Shown piece by piece: positions 1 through 7,227 of a stretch of DNA of 15,003 nucleotides. A model generated the notes under the pieces. The model searched no databases, was not told the DNA's origin, and saw only the letters and a program-made list of their open reading frames with translations. The position numbers and the translations under genes are program-made. This DNA comes from Candidatus Omnitrophota bacterium (GTDB lineage Bacteria > Omnitrophota > Gorgyraeia > Gygaellales > Profunditerraquicolaceae). The first letter of the stretch is position 1. Each line of letters begins with the position of its first letter. The stretch lies in NCBI GenBank assembly GCA_028716305.1, contig JAQUQA010000008.1, forward strand, positions 1-15,003, read 5' to 3'.

Positions 1-1463
1 ACATGAACCTCCTTGGCCTTTCTGCCACCATCCCGAACATAAAACAAGTAGCCGCCTGGATCGAATCGATCCACAAGAAACCGGTCAAGACCGTGATCGA
101 AGAGAAACGCCCGGTCCCCCTGCATTTCTTCTATCAATGCGGGAACGAAGTGGTCGATAATATCCCGGCGCTCAAAAGATTAAAACGCGGCCGGCCGAAC
201 AAATTATTCACCCTGATCAATTACCTGCGCCAGAAAGAAGGCCTGCCGGCAATTTATTTCGTTTTCGGCCGCCGGCGCGCGGAAGAATTGGCCCAGGAAC
301 TAAAAGGATTCGGATTCTTGAATAATTCGGAAAGGCAGGAGATCGAGGACCTCTACCGGTCGCTTTTGCAGCGCTATAACCTGGAAAGCGACCGGACCGC
401 CGCGGAACTCCTGCCGCTGGTACAACGCGGTATCGCCTTTCACCACGCCGGGATGCTGCCCACGCTCAAAGAAGTCGTCGAAAGGCTTTTTACCAGCCGG
501 CTGCTAAAGGTAATCTTTACCACGGAAACTTTCGCCCTGGGGATCAACATGCCCAGCCGCTCGGTAATGTTTGATGCCTTGCGAAAATTCTACGGCCGCT
601 ATGTCCGGAATCTCAAGACCCGGGATTTTTACCAGATGGCCGGGAGGGCGGGAAGGCGGGGCATCGATGAGGAAGGTTTTGTCTATTGCCGGGTCAATCC
701 GCAGCGTACCAACCCCGAAGAGGTAAAACGGATTATTTTCGGCAAGCCGGAGGAAGTAAAAAGCCAGTTGAACACCTCTTACGCGACGGTGTTGAACCTT
801 TATGAAAAATACAAAAACGGCCTTTTTAAGATATACCCGCTCTCTCTGCATTATTACCAAAGCAACAAAAGCGAACAGCAGCGCGCCTTGAGATTGATCG
901 AAGAAAAATTAAAATTGCTTAAGGAGCTGAATTATATCGAGGGGGAGAGCCTGACCAGAAAAGGGCTTTTCGCGAAGAAAATCTACGGGTATGAACTGAT
1001 CCTCACCGAGCTTTACGCGGACAACATACTCGAACAATTAGATGAATTCGAACTGGGGATAATCGCCTGCGCAAGTGTTTTCGAACCCAGAAAAAACCAG
1101 CGCCCCGCCTTAAACCTTTCGAAAGGCTGCCGGCGGATAAAGAGGGTGACCGAAGAAACCTATGACCGGATCAGGCACCGGGAGCAGAAATACCGGATCT
1201 ATCCGTTCAGCAAACTGCCTTATTTTCATTTAAGCCCGGTAATGGAGGCCTGGTTGCGCGGGACTAATTTTGAGAAAATTTCCGGCATCACCGATACCGA
1301 TGAAGGTGAAATAGTGCGTTATTTCCGGATGAGCGTGCAGATCCTGCGTGAGATCGCGGAGGCAGGGGCATCTTCCGCAGTCCTGAAAGAAAAAATCAAG
1401 GAAACCATCAGGGTGATCAATCGGGATGTCGTGGACGCGGAGAAACAACTAAGAGAAGCTTAA
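1..1463 (+). CDS. Ski2/Mtr4-like superfamily 2 helicase, 5'-truncated, with DSHCT-type C-terminus
   Basis: This is the C-terminal part of an ATP-dependent helicase of the Ski2/Dob10 type. Members of that family unwind RNA or nucleic-acid duplexes in RNA turnover or repair. The reading frame is open at the left edge, and the ATG at base 3 is internal: the visible protein begins at motif III (LSATIP, residues 6-11), so the Walker A and DEAD/DEVH motifs lie outside the window. Also visible are HHAGMLP (147-153), motif V (FTTETFALGINMP, 172-184) and motif VI (QMAGRAGRRG, 211-220). The region around residues 320-363 resembles the DSHCT domain of Mtr4/Ski2. Residues 367-376 (RPALNLSKGC) are encoded by a palindromic insert-like sequence. 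It is the only plus-strand gene here and is convergent with the macro/Nudix gene. The family is secure; the exact substrate is unknown. Confidence 0.9.
   Translation, partial: MNLLGLSATIPNIKQVAAWIESIHKKPVKTVIEEKRPVPLHFFYQCGNEVVDNIPALKRLKRGRPNKLFTLINYLRQKEGLPAIYFVFGRRRAEELAQELKGFGFLNNSERQEIEDLYRSLLQRYNLESDRTAAELLPLVQRGIAFHHAGMLPTLKEVVERLFTSRLLKVIFTTETFALGINMPSRSVMFDALRKFYGRYVRNLKTRDFYQMAGRAGRRGIDEEGFVYCRVNPQRTNPEEVKRIIFGKPEEVKSQLNTSYATVLNLYEKYKNGLFKIYPLSLHYYQSNKSEQQRALRLIEEKLKLLKELNYIEGESLTRKGLFAKKIYGYELILTELYADNILEQLDEFELGIIACASVFEPRKNQRPALNLSKGCRRIKRVTEETYDRIRHREQKYRIYPFSKLPYFHLSPVMEAWLRGTNFEKISGITDTDEGEIVRYFRMSVQILREIAEAGASSAVLKEKIKETIRVINRDVVDAEKQLREA
1101..1135. repeat. REP-like palindromic insertion inside the helicase gene
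   Basis: A perfect 12-bp palindrome, CCTTTCGAAAGG, lies at 1115-1126 in a GC-rich setting. It is translated in frame as ALNLSKGC (residues 369-376). Short palindromic elements that read as A-L-x-L-S-K-G are a recurring repeat type in many bacterial genomes, known from general experience and not checked here. The flanking protein, FEPRKNQ before and IKRVTEE after, looks continuous without this piece, which suggests an in-frame insertion. The limits given are approximate. Confidence 0.5.
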
Positions 1464-1472
1464 AGGAATTAT

Positions 1473-1549
1473 CGTTCGGCGTTCGGCGAGAGGCGTTCGG
1501 CGTACGCGGAACACCGAACACTGAACGCCGTTGGAAACTCATCGTTCAC
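1473..1549. repeat. Period-7 degenerate repeat array A
   Basis: The spacer between the convergent helicase and macro/Nudix genes is made of consecutive 7-bp units in one phase. cgttcgg occurs at 1473, 1480 and 1494, followed by cgtacgc (1501), ggaacac (1508), cgaacac (1515), tgaacgc (1522), cgttgga (1529) and cgttcac (1543). The left words are roughly complementary to the right words; GGCGTTC (1492-1498) pairs with GAACGCC (1523-1529). The last unit lies inside the 3' end of the macro/Nudix gene. A hairpin acting as a bidirectional terminator is possible, but there is no U-tract on either side. Confidence 0.8.
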
Positions 1550-2498
1550 TGCTAAATGGATCCTTGCCCTGCTTATAACAAAGATAGTCCTGCAGAATTT
1601 TCTTATGGTCAAAAGCGAATTCCCGATTTTCGATCTCATTCAACTTAATAATCTTTAATCCGGCGGCATCGTCTCCGGCTTTGGGTGTGCCGCTGGCCCG
1701 GCAAAGATAGACCGTCCCGATAGTATGGAAGCGGGGATCACGCTGCGGCTGCGAATAGGTATGGAACTGTTTCAAGTCTGTTATCTCCAGGCCGGTCTCT
1801 TCTTTGGCCTCCCTGCGGCAGGCATCTTCCAGGCTCTCGCCATAATCAACAAAACCTCCGGGAAGGGCAAATCCGAACGGCGGATTGCTTCTTTCGATTA
1901 CCACGATCCCGCCGTTAATCTCGATGATCGCGTCCACCGTCGTAAACGGCCCTGCCTGCAGTTGATTCACTATGTGCTCCAGATACCTGATCACACCCTG
2001 GTTAAAGATCTCAAAAGCCTCCTGGTCATAAAGGCAAAAGATTATTTCCTTAAGAGCCAGCTGCTCTTCGCGCATCTGCCGGTAAACTTCCTGGGCCATG
2101 ATCTTGGCGCTGGCTAACAAGGGAAAACCGCCAACCCCGCAACCCAGGGCGGGAAAGGCTATGGAATCGAGCTTAAGCTGACTGGCCACCCGCAGGGCAT
2201 TCTTACAGGAATTCCTGATTTTTATCTCATCGGTCTGAAAATCCATGCCCATGGTCGCGGCGTGGATCACGTATCGAGCCGGCAGTTTTCCCGCCGCAGT
2301 AAAAATAGCCTCTCCGATCTCTACCGGGCCTTTTTTTACCGCCTCCTCTTCGATCGTTTTACCTCCGCTTTTTTTGATCGCCCCGGCCACTCCGCCGCCC
2401 ATGAGAAATTTATTATTGGCGGCGTTGACAATAGCATCCACTTTTAAAGTGGTTATGTCAGCCTTTACTACCTTAATCTCCGTGTTGCCTATTTTCAT
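1539..2498 (-). CDS. Macro domain-Nudix hydrolase fusion, predicted ADP-ribose metabolism enzyme
   Basis: A two-domain cytosolic enzyme of 319 residues. Residues 1-170 form a macro domain: KADITTLKVDAIVNAANN at 12-29, glycine-rich GGGVAGAI at 34-41 and GCGVGGFP at 119-126. In this family these segments bind ADP-ribose and can hydrolyse O-acetyl-ADP-ribose or ADP-ribosyl-protein bonds. Residues 185-305 form a Nudix hydrolase with a full Nudix box (G215, E221, R229-E230, E233-E234, G236). The SQPQRDPRFH segment (249-258) is typical of ADP-ribose pyrophosphatases. The inferred combined role is to free ADP-ribose and then split it to AMP and ribose 5-phosphate. The ATG at 2498 follows AAGGAAA. 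The final residues SSER are encoded inside repeat array A. The domain calls are firm; the coupled activity is inference. Confidence 0.92.
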   Translation of the reverse strand: MKIGNTEIKVVKADITTLKVDAIVNAANNKFLMGGGVAGAIKKSGGKTIEEEAVKKGPVEIGEAIFTAAGKLPARYVIHAATMGMDFQTDEIKIRNSCKNALRVASQLKLDSIAFPALGCGVGGFPLLASAKIMAQEVYRQMREEQLALKEIIFCLYDQEAFEIFNQGVIRYLEHIVNQLQAGPFTTVDAIIEINGGIVVIERSNPPFGFALPGGFVDYGESLEDACRREAKEETGLEITDLKQFHTYSQPQRDPRFHTIGTVYLCRASGTPKAGDDAAGLKIIKLNEIENREFAFDHKKILQDYLCYKQGKDPFSSER

Positions 2499-2520
2499 AT
2501 ATTTTCCTTAGAATCGCAAG

Positions 2521-2590
2521 TTCGGACGGCGTTCGGTGTTCCGCGAACGGCGTAAACTCACGCTGAACGCAAAAACGCCGAACGCATAAC
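2521..2590. repeat. Period-7 degenerate repeat array B
   Basis: The spacer between the Dcd-family gene and the macro/Nudix gene follows a strict 7-bp phase: ttcggac (2521), ggcgttc (2528), ggtgttc (2535), cgcgaac (2542), ggcgtaa (2549), ctgaacg (2563), gccgaac (2577), gcataac (2584). GCGTTCGG (2529-2536) is an exact inverted copy of CCGAACGC (2578-2585). The words are the same as in arrays A and C. An aaactca motif at 2554-2560 also occurs in array A (1535-1541). No promoter is obvious in this spacer. Confidence 0.75.
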
Positions 2591-2595
2591 CGCAG

Positions 2596-3108
2596 CTATA
2601 TATTCTTATAAATCCCCTGATAACCGTGCGTTGTCTCGTTTATACCCAAAAAAACCAGCTGCGCTACCCTGGCATTCTGCTTGAGCATCACCCCGGATTC
2701 ATTTGCCACCACCAAAACAAATTCCCCCCGGCCGCTGAAACCGGCATCCCATACCCCATGCTGGGTAAATACCCCCATCCTTAATAAAGAGGTGCGCGTA
2801 AACGCAAAAGCCACTAGGTCATTGGGCAGGTTAACCGCCTCGTTGGTGCGTATCTTATAAACCCCTTTGGCCAGGTTCCACCAGCCAAAGCGATCCTGGG
2901 AGTTCTCTTTCTGAGGCGGCAACTCCCTGCCCTGCGGCAGAAGGCGCTCCTTGTTGGAAAAATCCAGCTTACCCGCGCCCTCAAATTCAAAAATATTCGC
3001 CACCGTCAGGTCAAAACCGTTACCGGTAAGCTGGGTCTCCAGGTCGATGAACTTCTCCACCAGCTTTGACTCCTCAATCAATTTTTTTATTTCTCCGCGG
3101 TTCAGCAT
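2596..3108 (-). CDS. dCTP deaminase/dUTPase-family protein
   Basis: A 170-residue protein of the Dcd/Dut trimeric fold, probably acting on deoxynucleotide pools (dCTP deamination, dUTP hydrolysis, or both). Family signatures are QLTGNGFDLTV (26-36, the usual Q-x-x-G-x-D-L strand), AFTRTSLLRMGV (102-113, in place of the R-S-S-x-x-R-x-G motif), HGVWDAGFSGRGEF (117-130, with D121 matching the conserved aspartate of the D-x-G-[FY]-x-G motif), RVAQLVF (147-153) and YQG near the C-terminus (163-165). The C-terminal YQG resembles archaeal-type dUTPases. The residues seen cannot separate deaminase, dUTPase and bifunctional forms. The ATG at 3108 is the only start codon after an in-frame stop in array C, yet it has no Shine-Dalgarno sequence. 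Confidence 0.8.
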   Translation of the reverse strand: MLNRGEIKKLIEESKLVEKFIDLETQLTGNGFDLTVANIFEFEGAGKLDFSNKERLLPQGRELPPQKENSQDRFGWWNLAKGVYKIRTNEAVNLPNDLVAFAFTRTSLLRMGVFTQHGVWDAGFSGRGEFVLVVANESGVMLKQNARVAQLVFLGINETTHGYQGIYKNI

Positions 3109-3132
3109 AGTTAGGAAGTATTGAAGGACGCT

Positions 3133-3209
3133 CGTTCAGAGTTCAGCGTGCAGCGTTCGGCGTGCGCCTGACGACCCCGCAGAACGCCGAACACATCAAC
3201 GCCGTTCGA
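3133..3209. repeat. Period-7 degenerate repeat array C
   Basis: The spacer between the ACT gene and the Dcd-family gene is filled with in-phase 7-mers: cgttcag (3133), agttcag (3140), cgtgcag (3147), cgttcgg (3154), cgtgcgc (3161), then gaacgcc (3182), gaacaca (3189), tcaacgc (3196) and cgttcga (3203). GTTCGGCGT (3155-3163) is an exact inverted copy of ACGCCGAAC (3184-3192). The word vocabulary matches arrays A and B. No oligo-T follows the stem, so an intrinsic terminator is not supported. Confidence 0.8.
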
Positions 3210-3224
3210 AAATTTATAGTTTTA

Positions 3225-3635
3225 TTATTTTTTAAACGCCACCAGCGCCTTGGCATTATCGCTGGTAGAAATAACCATTGTCGCCGGACAATCATGCGCG
3301 CAGGTAGTGCCATAGACCTGCTTGATATCGATACCTTCCTTGGCAAGCTTGGCAGTGATATCCTTGAGCGCCCCGGGGCGGTTTTCCAACTCAAGGATGA
3401 TCGTTTCTTTTTCCACCGCCGAGGAATACCCCGATTTCTTTAAAGCCTCCAGCGTCCTGAGGCTATCTTCGCTGATCAACATTATCTTGGCATTGTTTGC
3501 CTGGTCGGCATATCCGGCAACCGCCACGATGTTCACTCCATGGTCGGCAATCAGTTTTGAGATATCGGCCAATACACCGATCTTGTTGACCACTGTCACT
3601 ACGATCTCTTTTCCCAGCTTGGCGCTCTTGATCAT
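3225..3635 (-). CDS. Tandem ACT-domain protein
   Basis: A 136-residue protein made of two ACT domains and nothing else. The first (about 8-70) starts KEIVVTVVNKIGVLADISKLIADHGVNIVAVAG. The second (about 76-136) has ILELENRPGALKDITAKLAKEGIDIKQVYG. The N-x-x-G-V/A-L turn between the first strand and helix is the classic ligand-binding corner of ACT domains, which usually bind amino acids and regulate metabolic enzymes. Only 18 bases separate it from the stop of the upstream radical SAM-kinase gene, and a strong GGGAGG ribosome site precedes the ATG at 3635. It is therefore probably the last gene of the pqqD/radical SAM operon. Its ligand and partner cannot be read from the sequence; sensing an amino acid tied to the maturation pathway is a guess. 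Confidence 0.88.
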   Translation of the reverse strand: MIKSAKLGKEIVVTVVNKIGVLADISKLIADHGVNIVAVAGYADQANNAKIMLISEDSLRTLEALKKSGYSSAVEKETIILELENRPGALKDITAKLAKEGIDIKQVYGTTCAHDCPATMVISTSDNAKALVAFKK

Positions 3636-3653
3636 CTTGCCTCCCTCCCTTGG

Positions 3654-5621
3654 TTAAACCCCTGCTATATGTTTTTTCAAAAGACTGACCACCTTGCCGC
3701 TTTTATCAAAACGTAAAACGTAACAGGGGACATTGGCAGTAATCTCATCCGCGACATTCAAACTCTTGTCCCACCATTCGGCTGTCGCCAGCGGCCTGAT
3801 CAATAATCCCATCATCCTCCTGGCAATTTCTTTCTTATCTTTCATCGGGATCAGCTCGTTAACCTGCGCCTTTTCTAAAAAACAAATCGCGTTCAAGGGG
3901 GCAACGGCCCCGGAAACATCCGGTATATCTCCGTGGCTCCATGTCCCGTAAACGCGGAAATCCCGCCCATGGCGGCGGATAACATTACGGTCATCGCAGA
4001 GTATTTCGCCATGGCCCTTAAGCATTGTGGCCATAGTCGATTTTCCGGCCTCGGAATGTCCGGCAAAAAGTATGCCTTTACCATCCATAATTACCCCGCA
4101 GGAATGCAGGATGCAACCCTGACGGTCTGCCAGGACCTGCGCCAGGATAATCTGGTCGGTAGGTAAAAATGCCAGGGAATGTAACTGCCCTTTTAAAAAT
4201 TCAGCCGTCTTATCATTGTAAACGGTAACCCTGGTGTGGTCATGATTAAAAATAAGGACAGAGTGTATCCTCGGATCGCAATCTTCGGGAGAGATGCCCA
4301 GATATGTCCAGGAGCCGTTCTTGCGGAAGATTGCCCAGGGCACACGGTGGTAAACTTCTTCACCCAGGGCATTACGGTCGACCTCTGGGATAAAAAAATG
4401 GTGCCGGATAGTAATAATGTCATCCCCCGGCTTTTCTACCTGGAAATGCCTGAATTTCGGCAAAAAGGTATCTTCTTTGACCGGCAGGTCAGAATCAACC
4501 TGTAAGGTGATACCCCCTACCTGGTAGTAGCGGCGATGGTCTTTTAACCAATCTTCCTTAAATTTTCTGGCTTCAGCGGATAACTTACAAAGATAATCCA
4601 CTTTTGCAGAATGCCTTCCATGTTCCAGGTAGCCGTAGACCGGACACCAGCGGCAATCTTCCCTCATTGCGCAGCTGCCGCAATTATCTTGATACTCCTG
4701 GTTAACCGGTATTTTACTTCTCAATGAAGGAATAAAGTTATCCCAGCCATCGGGAAAATTCCCTTTTTTTAAATCGTAGCGCAATTGAGGATCCCTGATA
4801 AAACAGCAAAAACTCAAACCCGCATAAGCATCGATATGAAAACTGTAACGCGTACTGATACACATGTTATAAAAATACCGCCCTGCGTCCTGTTGGGCGC
4901 ATGCAGGCTCCATATCCTGCGCCAGGGCCTCCGCAAAAGAAATATCCGGCGGGTCTAAATCTACTACCGTCTTTGGAGGGAGCCTCTGGGAGAAAATCTC
5001 CTGCCTCCTTTGCGGATCGAGAGAAGCGCAGGAATAAAGCCAGGCCGCCCCAATCCGGTAATACTTACTTAAGGACTCCGCCAGCGCCACCATTTCTTTG
5101 AATTGATGGTAATTGTCCCGCATCGGGATAATCTGCACGGTAAAACCGGCGCCGGCCTCCTTAAGATAGGCAAATCCCCGCATTAACTCCTCGAAAGACC
5201 CCGGCCTGCGGGTTATCTTGTCGTGGACATCGGCAGTTGCCCCGTAAAGGGCCACCATTTTACTGCCTTTTCTTTTCATTAACCGCGCTATCGCGGGAGT
5301 AATCAGAGTACCGTTGGTGTTCAAGGAGTAGCCGGCCGAATTACCGGTCAGCAGATCAAAGATTTCGCTGAAATCGGCGCGCAACATGGGCTCCCCTCCG
5401 GAAATACTCCAGCTCCGGCACCCCAGCTTTGCCGCCTCCGCGGCGACCCTCTTGATCTGGTCAAAAGAAATTTCCTTTTCTTCGTTTGCCGCGGGATCAT
5501 CTTCCCTTGACCAGCAATGCCGACAGTTGTTGTTACAGCGATAAGTAATATCAATCACCCCTTCCAGAGGGATACGCGGATAAAAAAGCCTCTTTTGGGA
5601 CTCAACGTATGCGGGTTTCAT
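3654..5621 (-). CDS. Radical SAM/SPASM protein fused to HPr-kinase-like domain
   Basis: A 655-residue fusion. The N-terminal half is a PqqE-like radical SAM enzyme: the CX3CX2C cluster motif is C29, C33, C36, GGEP is at 75-78, and a SPASM region with cysteines 254, 272, 273, 314, 317, 323, 326 and 345 would hold auxiliary Fe-S clusters. The C-terminal part (about 365-655) resembles HPr kinase: P-loop GHSEAGKST at 521-529 and LCDDRNVIR at 541-549, matching the conserved D-D strand of HprK. Stand-alone HprK-like enzymes phosphorylate lasso peptides such as paeninodin, so peptide phosphorylation is a reasonable inference. The ATG overlaps the upstream stop codon (ATGA, 5618-5621), implying translational coupling. 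It is the most divergent of the three radical SAM proteins here. Domain calls are firm; the substrate is unknown. Confidence 0.9.
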   Translation of the reverse strand: MKPAYVESQKRLFYPRIPLEGVIDITYRCNNNCRHCWSREDDPAANEEKEISFDQIKRVAAEAAKLGCRSWSISGGEPMLRADFSEIFDLLTGNSAGYSLNTNGTLITPAIARLMKRKGSKMVALYGATADVHDKITRRPGSFEELMRGFAYLKEAGAGFTVQIIPMRDNYHQFKEMVALAESLSKYYRIGAAWLYSCASLDPQRRQEIFSQRLPPKTVVDLDPPDISFAEALAQDMEPACAQQDAGRYFYNMCISTRYSFHIDAYAGLSFCCFIRDPQLRYDLKKGNFPDGWDNFIPSLRSKIPVNQEYQDNCGSCAMREDCRWCPVYGYLEHGRHSAKVDYLCKLSAEARKFKEDWLKDHRRYYQVGGITLQVDSDLPVKEDTFLPKFRHFQVEKPGDDIITIRHHFFIPEVDRNALGEEVYHRVPWAIFRKNGSWTYLGISPEDCDPRIHSVLIFNHDHTRVTVYNDKTAEFLKGQLHSLAFLPTDQIILAQVLADRQGCILHSCGVIMDGKGILFAGHSEAGKSTMATMLKGHGEILCDDRNVIRRHGRDFRVYGTWSHGDIPDVSGAVAPLNAICFLEKAQVNELIPMKDKKEIARRMMGLLIRPLATAEWWDKSLNVADEITANVPCYVLRFDKSGKVVSLLKKHIAGV

Positions 5622-6730
5622 TTGCCAAGCATTTCCTTTCTGGCATTAGCGACTTCACAAAAATATTTTACGTGGGCATCCAAGAACCCTGTCTCCAGAT
5701 AGGCATGCGCCGGGCACCAGATGCACAGATTGATAATGGTGCAACGGCGGCACTTCTCCAGGAACTCCTGGTTATCCGAACGCAGCTGCCGCACCTGGGG
5801 AGTAAAGTTGTTATGCGCCGAATCAAGCGAACCCTGCTTCAGGTCAAAAAGGCACCCCGGATGCCAAAGCGAAGGGCAGGGCCGGTAAAATCCTTCACAG
5901 CTGACCGCAAAACTGTGGTTTCCCGAACCGCAATGAAAAAGATGGTTACAAACTTTGTCTTCGCACTCCGGGAGAATAAGGCTGTCACATCCCGACTTAA
6001 GCCCATCGAAACGCTGCTGATCGGCCTGCTCGATCTCGACGATCTTGCGCGGCGCAAGGCGCTCGGAGATAATCTCTTCGTTTCTCAGCGGATCACGGTC
6101 ATAACGCAAATGCAGAAACGGGTCAAAACGAAAATAATCCTTTGTCCTTTCCCGGCAAAAATCGGAGATCTCTCGTAACTCATGGGCATTGGAACGCAGG
6201 GCCATTGCCTTGAAACGCACCTTGATCCCCGCCTCAAGCAAAAGGTCCAGGCCGCGCCTGAAGCGTTCAAAAGACCCGGGAACACGGCTGACCTGCTCAT
6301 AGGTTTCCCTGGTGACCCCGTAAACCGTGACTTCGATATCCCTGGGCGGGTATTTTTTAAAAAGCTCGATGTGTCGGCTGTTAATCAGCGTGGCATTGGT
6401 AAAAACCGAAACCAGCAATCCCTTACGTTTCAGAGAGAGGTAGATCTCCGTAAAATCCTCGCGGAGCAGGGGTTCGCCTCCGGTAATCAAACACCATAAC
6501 GCCCCCAGGTCCAGCGCCTGGTCCGCGATATTCTCGATAAAAGATAACGGTATCTCTTTCTCTTTTGCCTTTTTATCCTGAGCGGGAAGATTTATGTAAC
6601 AATGCCGGCAGTTGTTGTTGCAGCGCGAGGTGATCTCCAGGTCAAAAGAAACAACCTTCTTTTTTTCCTTCAGGCTGTCCCAAAGCGGAAAATTCGGCAA
6701 AGAAATATTCTCTACGAAACCATTCTGCAT
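5618..6730 (-). CDS. Radical SAM/SPASM protein (PqqE-like), second in cluster
   Basis: A radical SAM enzyme that would cleave S-adenosylmethionine to drive modification of a peptide or protein. Counting from the longer possible start at 6751, CX3CX2C is C44, C48, C51, GGEP is 91-94, and the SPASM tail has C334, C337, C343, C346 and C365, plus C274, C285, C292 and C300. It closely resembles the third radical SAM protein (7228-8427): both read NNNC[RQ]HCYINLP after the first cysteine and VTVYG...YEQVSR.PGSF in the core. I prefer the ATG at 6730 over 6751 because AGAGAGG sits about six bases upstream of it, giving 370 residues and a 19-base overlap with the signal peptidase gene. It overlaps the next gene by ATGA. 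The target is unknown. Confidence 0.92.
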   Translation of the reverse strand: MQNGFVENISLPNFPLWDSLKEKKKVVSFDLEITSRCNNNCRHCYINLPAQDKKAKEKEIPLSFIENIADQALDLGALWCLITGGEPLLREDFTEIYLSLKRKGLLVSVFTNATLINSRHIELFKKYPPRDIEVTVYGVTRETYEQVSRVPGSFERFRRGLDLLLEAGIKVRFKAMALRSNAHELREISDFCRERTKDYFRFDPFLHLRYDRDPLRNEEIISERLAPRKIVEIEQADQQRFDGLKSGCDSLILPECEDKVCNHLFHCGSGNHSFAVSCEGFYRPCPSLWHPGCLFDLKQGSLDSAHNNFTPQVRQLRSDNQEFLEKCRRCTIINLCIWCPAHAYLETGFLDAHVKYFCEVANARKEMLGK

Positions 6731-7200
6731 TTGATCCTCTCTCTTATGCATGACGGTATGAGTATCTTCCAGGCCAGAAGCAGGTATGAAATGACCTTCA
6801 GGCGGCTGAAAAGAACGATGATTTTACGCTCCGGCCCCATGCCCAAAAAGACCTCTCCGCCTTTTCTTTCTACCTTTGTCACGTAGCCAATGATATTTTG
6901 CCTGGGGATCAACCCATCGGCATCCCGGATATTATCCCCTTTGATCCAATAGGCGTTGTTTGCTTTCTTAATTACCCGGTGGACCACTAGTGTTTCGGTT
7001 CCCGGCCGGAAAAAAGCCACTACCTCTCCTACTACCGGGGGCCTTGAGGATAAAGGGGATACGGTGATAAAGTCACCGTCAAAGATAAAGGGAAGCATGC
7101 TGAAACCCCTGGCCTGCAAGCGAAAACTTTTGCCTTCGCCGAGCACAACTATCAGCAGTTTTGTTAAAGGAACCGATACGGGTATATCAGCCTGCTCCAA
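6712..7200 (-). CDS. Signal peptidase, S26B (Sec11/SipW) type
   Basis: A 162-residue peptidase of the S24/S26 group. The nucleophile motif is GFSMLPFI (32-39, S34). In place of the lysine of ordinary bacterial type I signal peptidases it has VVHRV (72-76, H74). IKGDN plus D93 (86-93) completes the pattern seen in archaeal, eukaryotic and SipW enzymes. There is no N-terminal membrane anchor; residues 127-150 are hydrophobic and may be a C-terminal anchor. The start is TTG at 7200, chosen because AAGGAG lies six bases before it. The gene sits between two radical SAM genes, 27 bases after one and overlapping the other, so a role in cutting the modified product is likely. General secretion or LexA-like self-cleavage are less likely alternatives. 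Confidence 0.82.
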   Translation of the reverse strand: MEQADIPVSVPLTKLLIVVLGEGKSFRLQARGFSMLPFIFDGDFITVSPLSSRPPVVGEVVAFFRPGTETLVVHRVIKKANNAYWIKGDNIRDADGLIPRQNIIGYVTKVERKGGEVFLGMGPERKIIVLFSRLKVISYLLLAWKILIPSCIRERIKCRMVS

Positions 7201-7227
7201 AAAATACTCCTTAAAGGAAAAGTCTTT

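Noticed and set aside
1473..1535. Intrinsic bidirectional terminator between convergent genes
   Set aside because: Stems can form but are interrupted and no T-run follows on either strand, so I keep it as a repeat only.
3133..3209. CRISPR array or tRNA in the repeat-rich spacers
   Set aside because: Units are 7 bp, degenerate and contiguous, with no unique spacers. No cloverleaf or T-loop sequence is present.
5609..6178. Plus-strand ORF of 189 residues
   Set aside because: It lies opposite a clear radical SAM gene, its translation has no domain or composition of a real protein, and it lacks a ribosome binding site.
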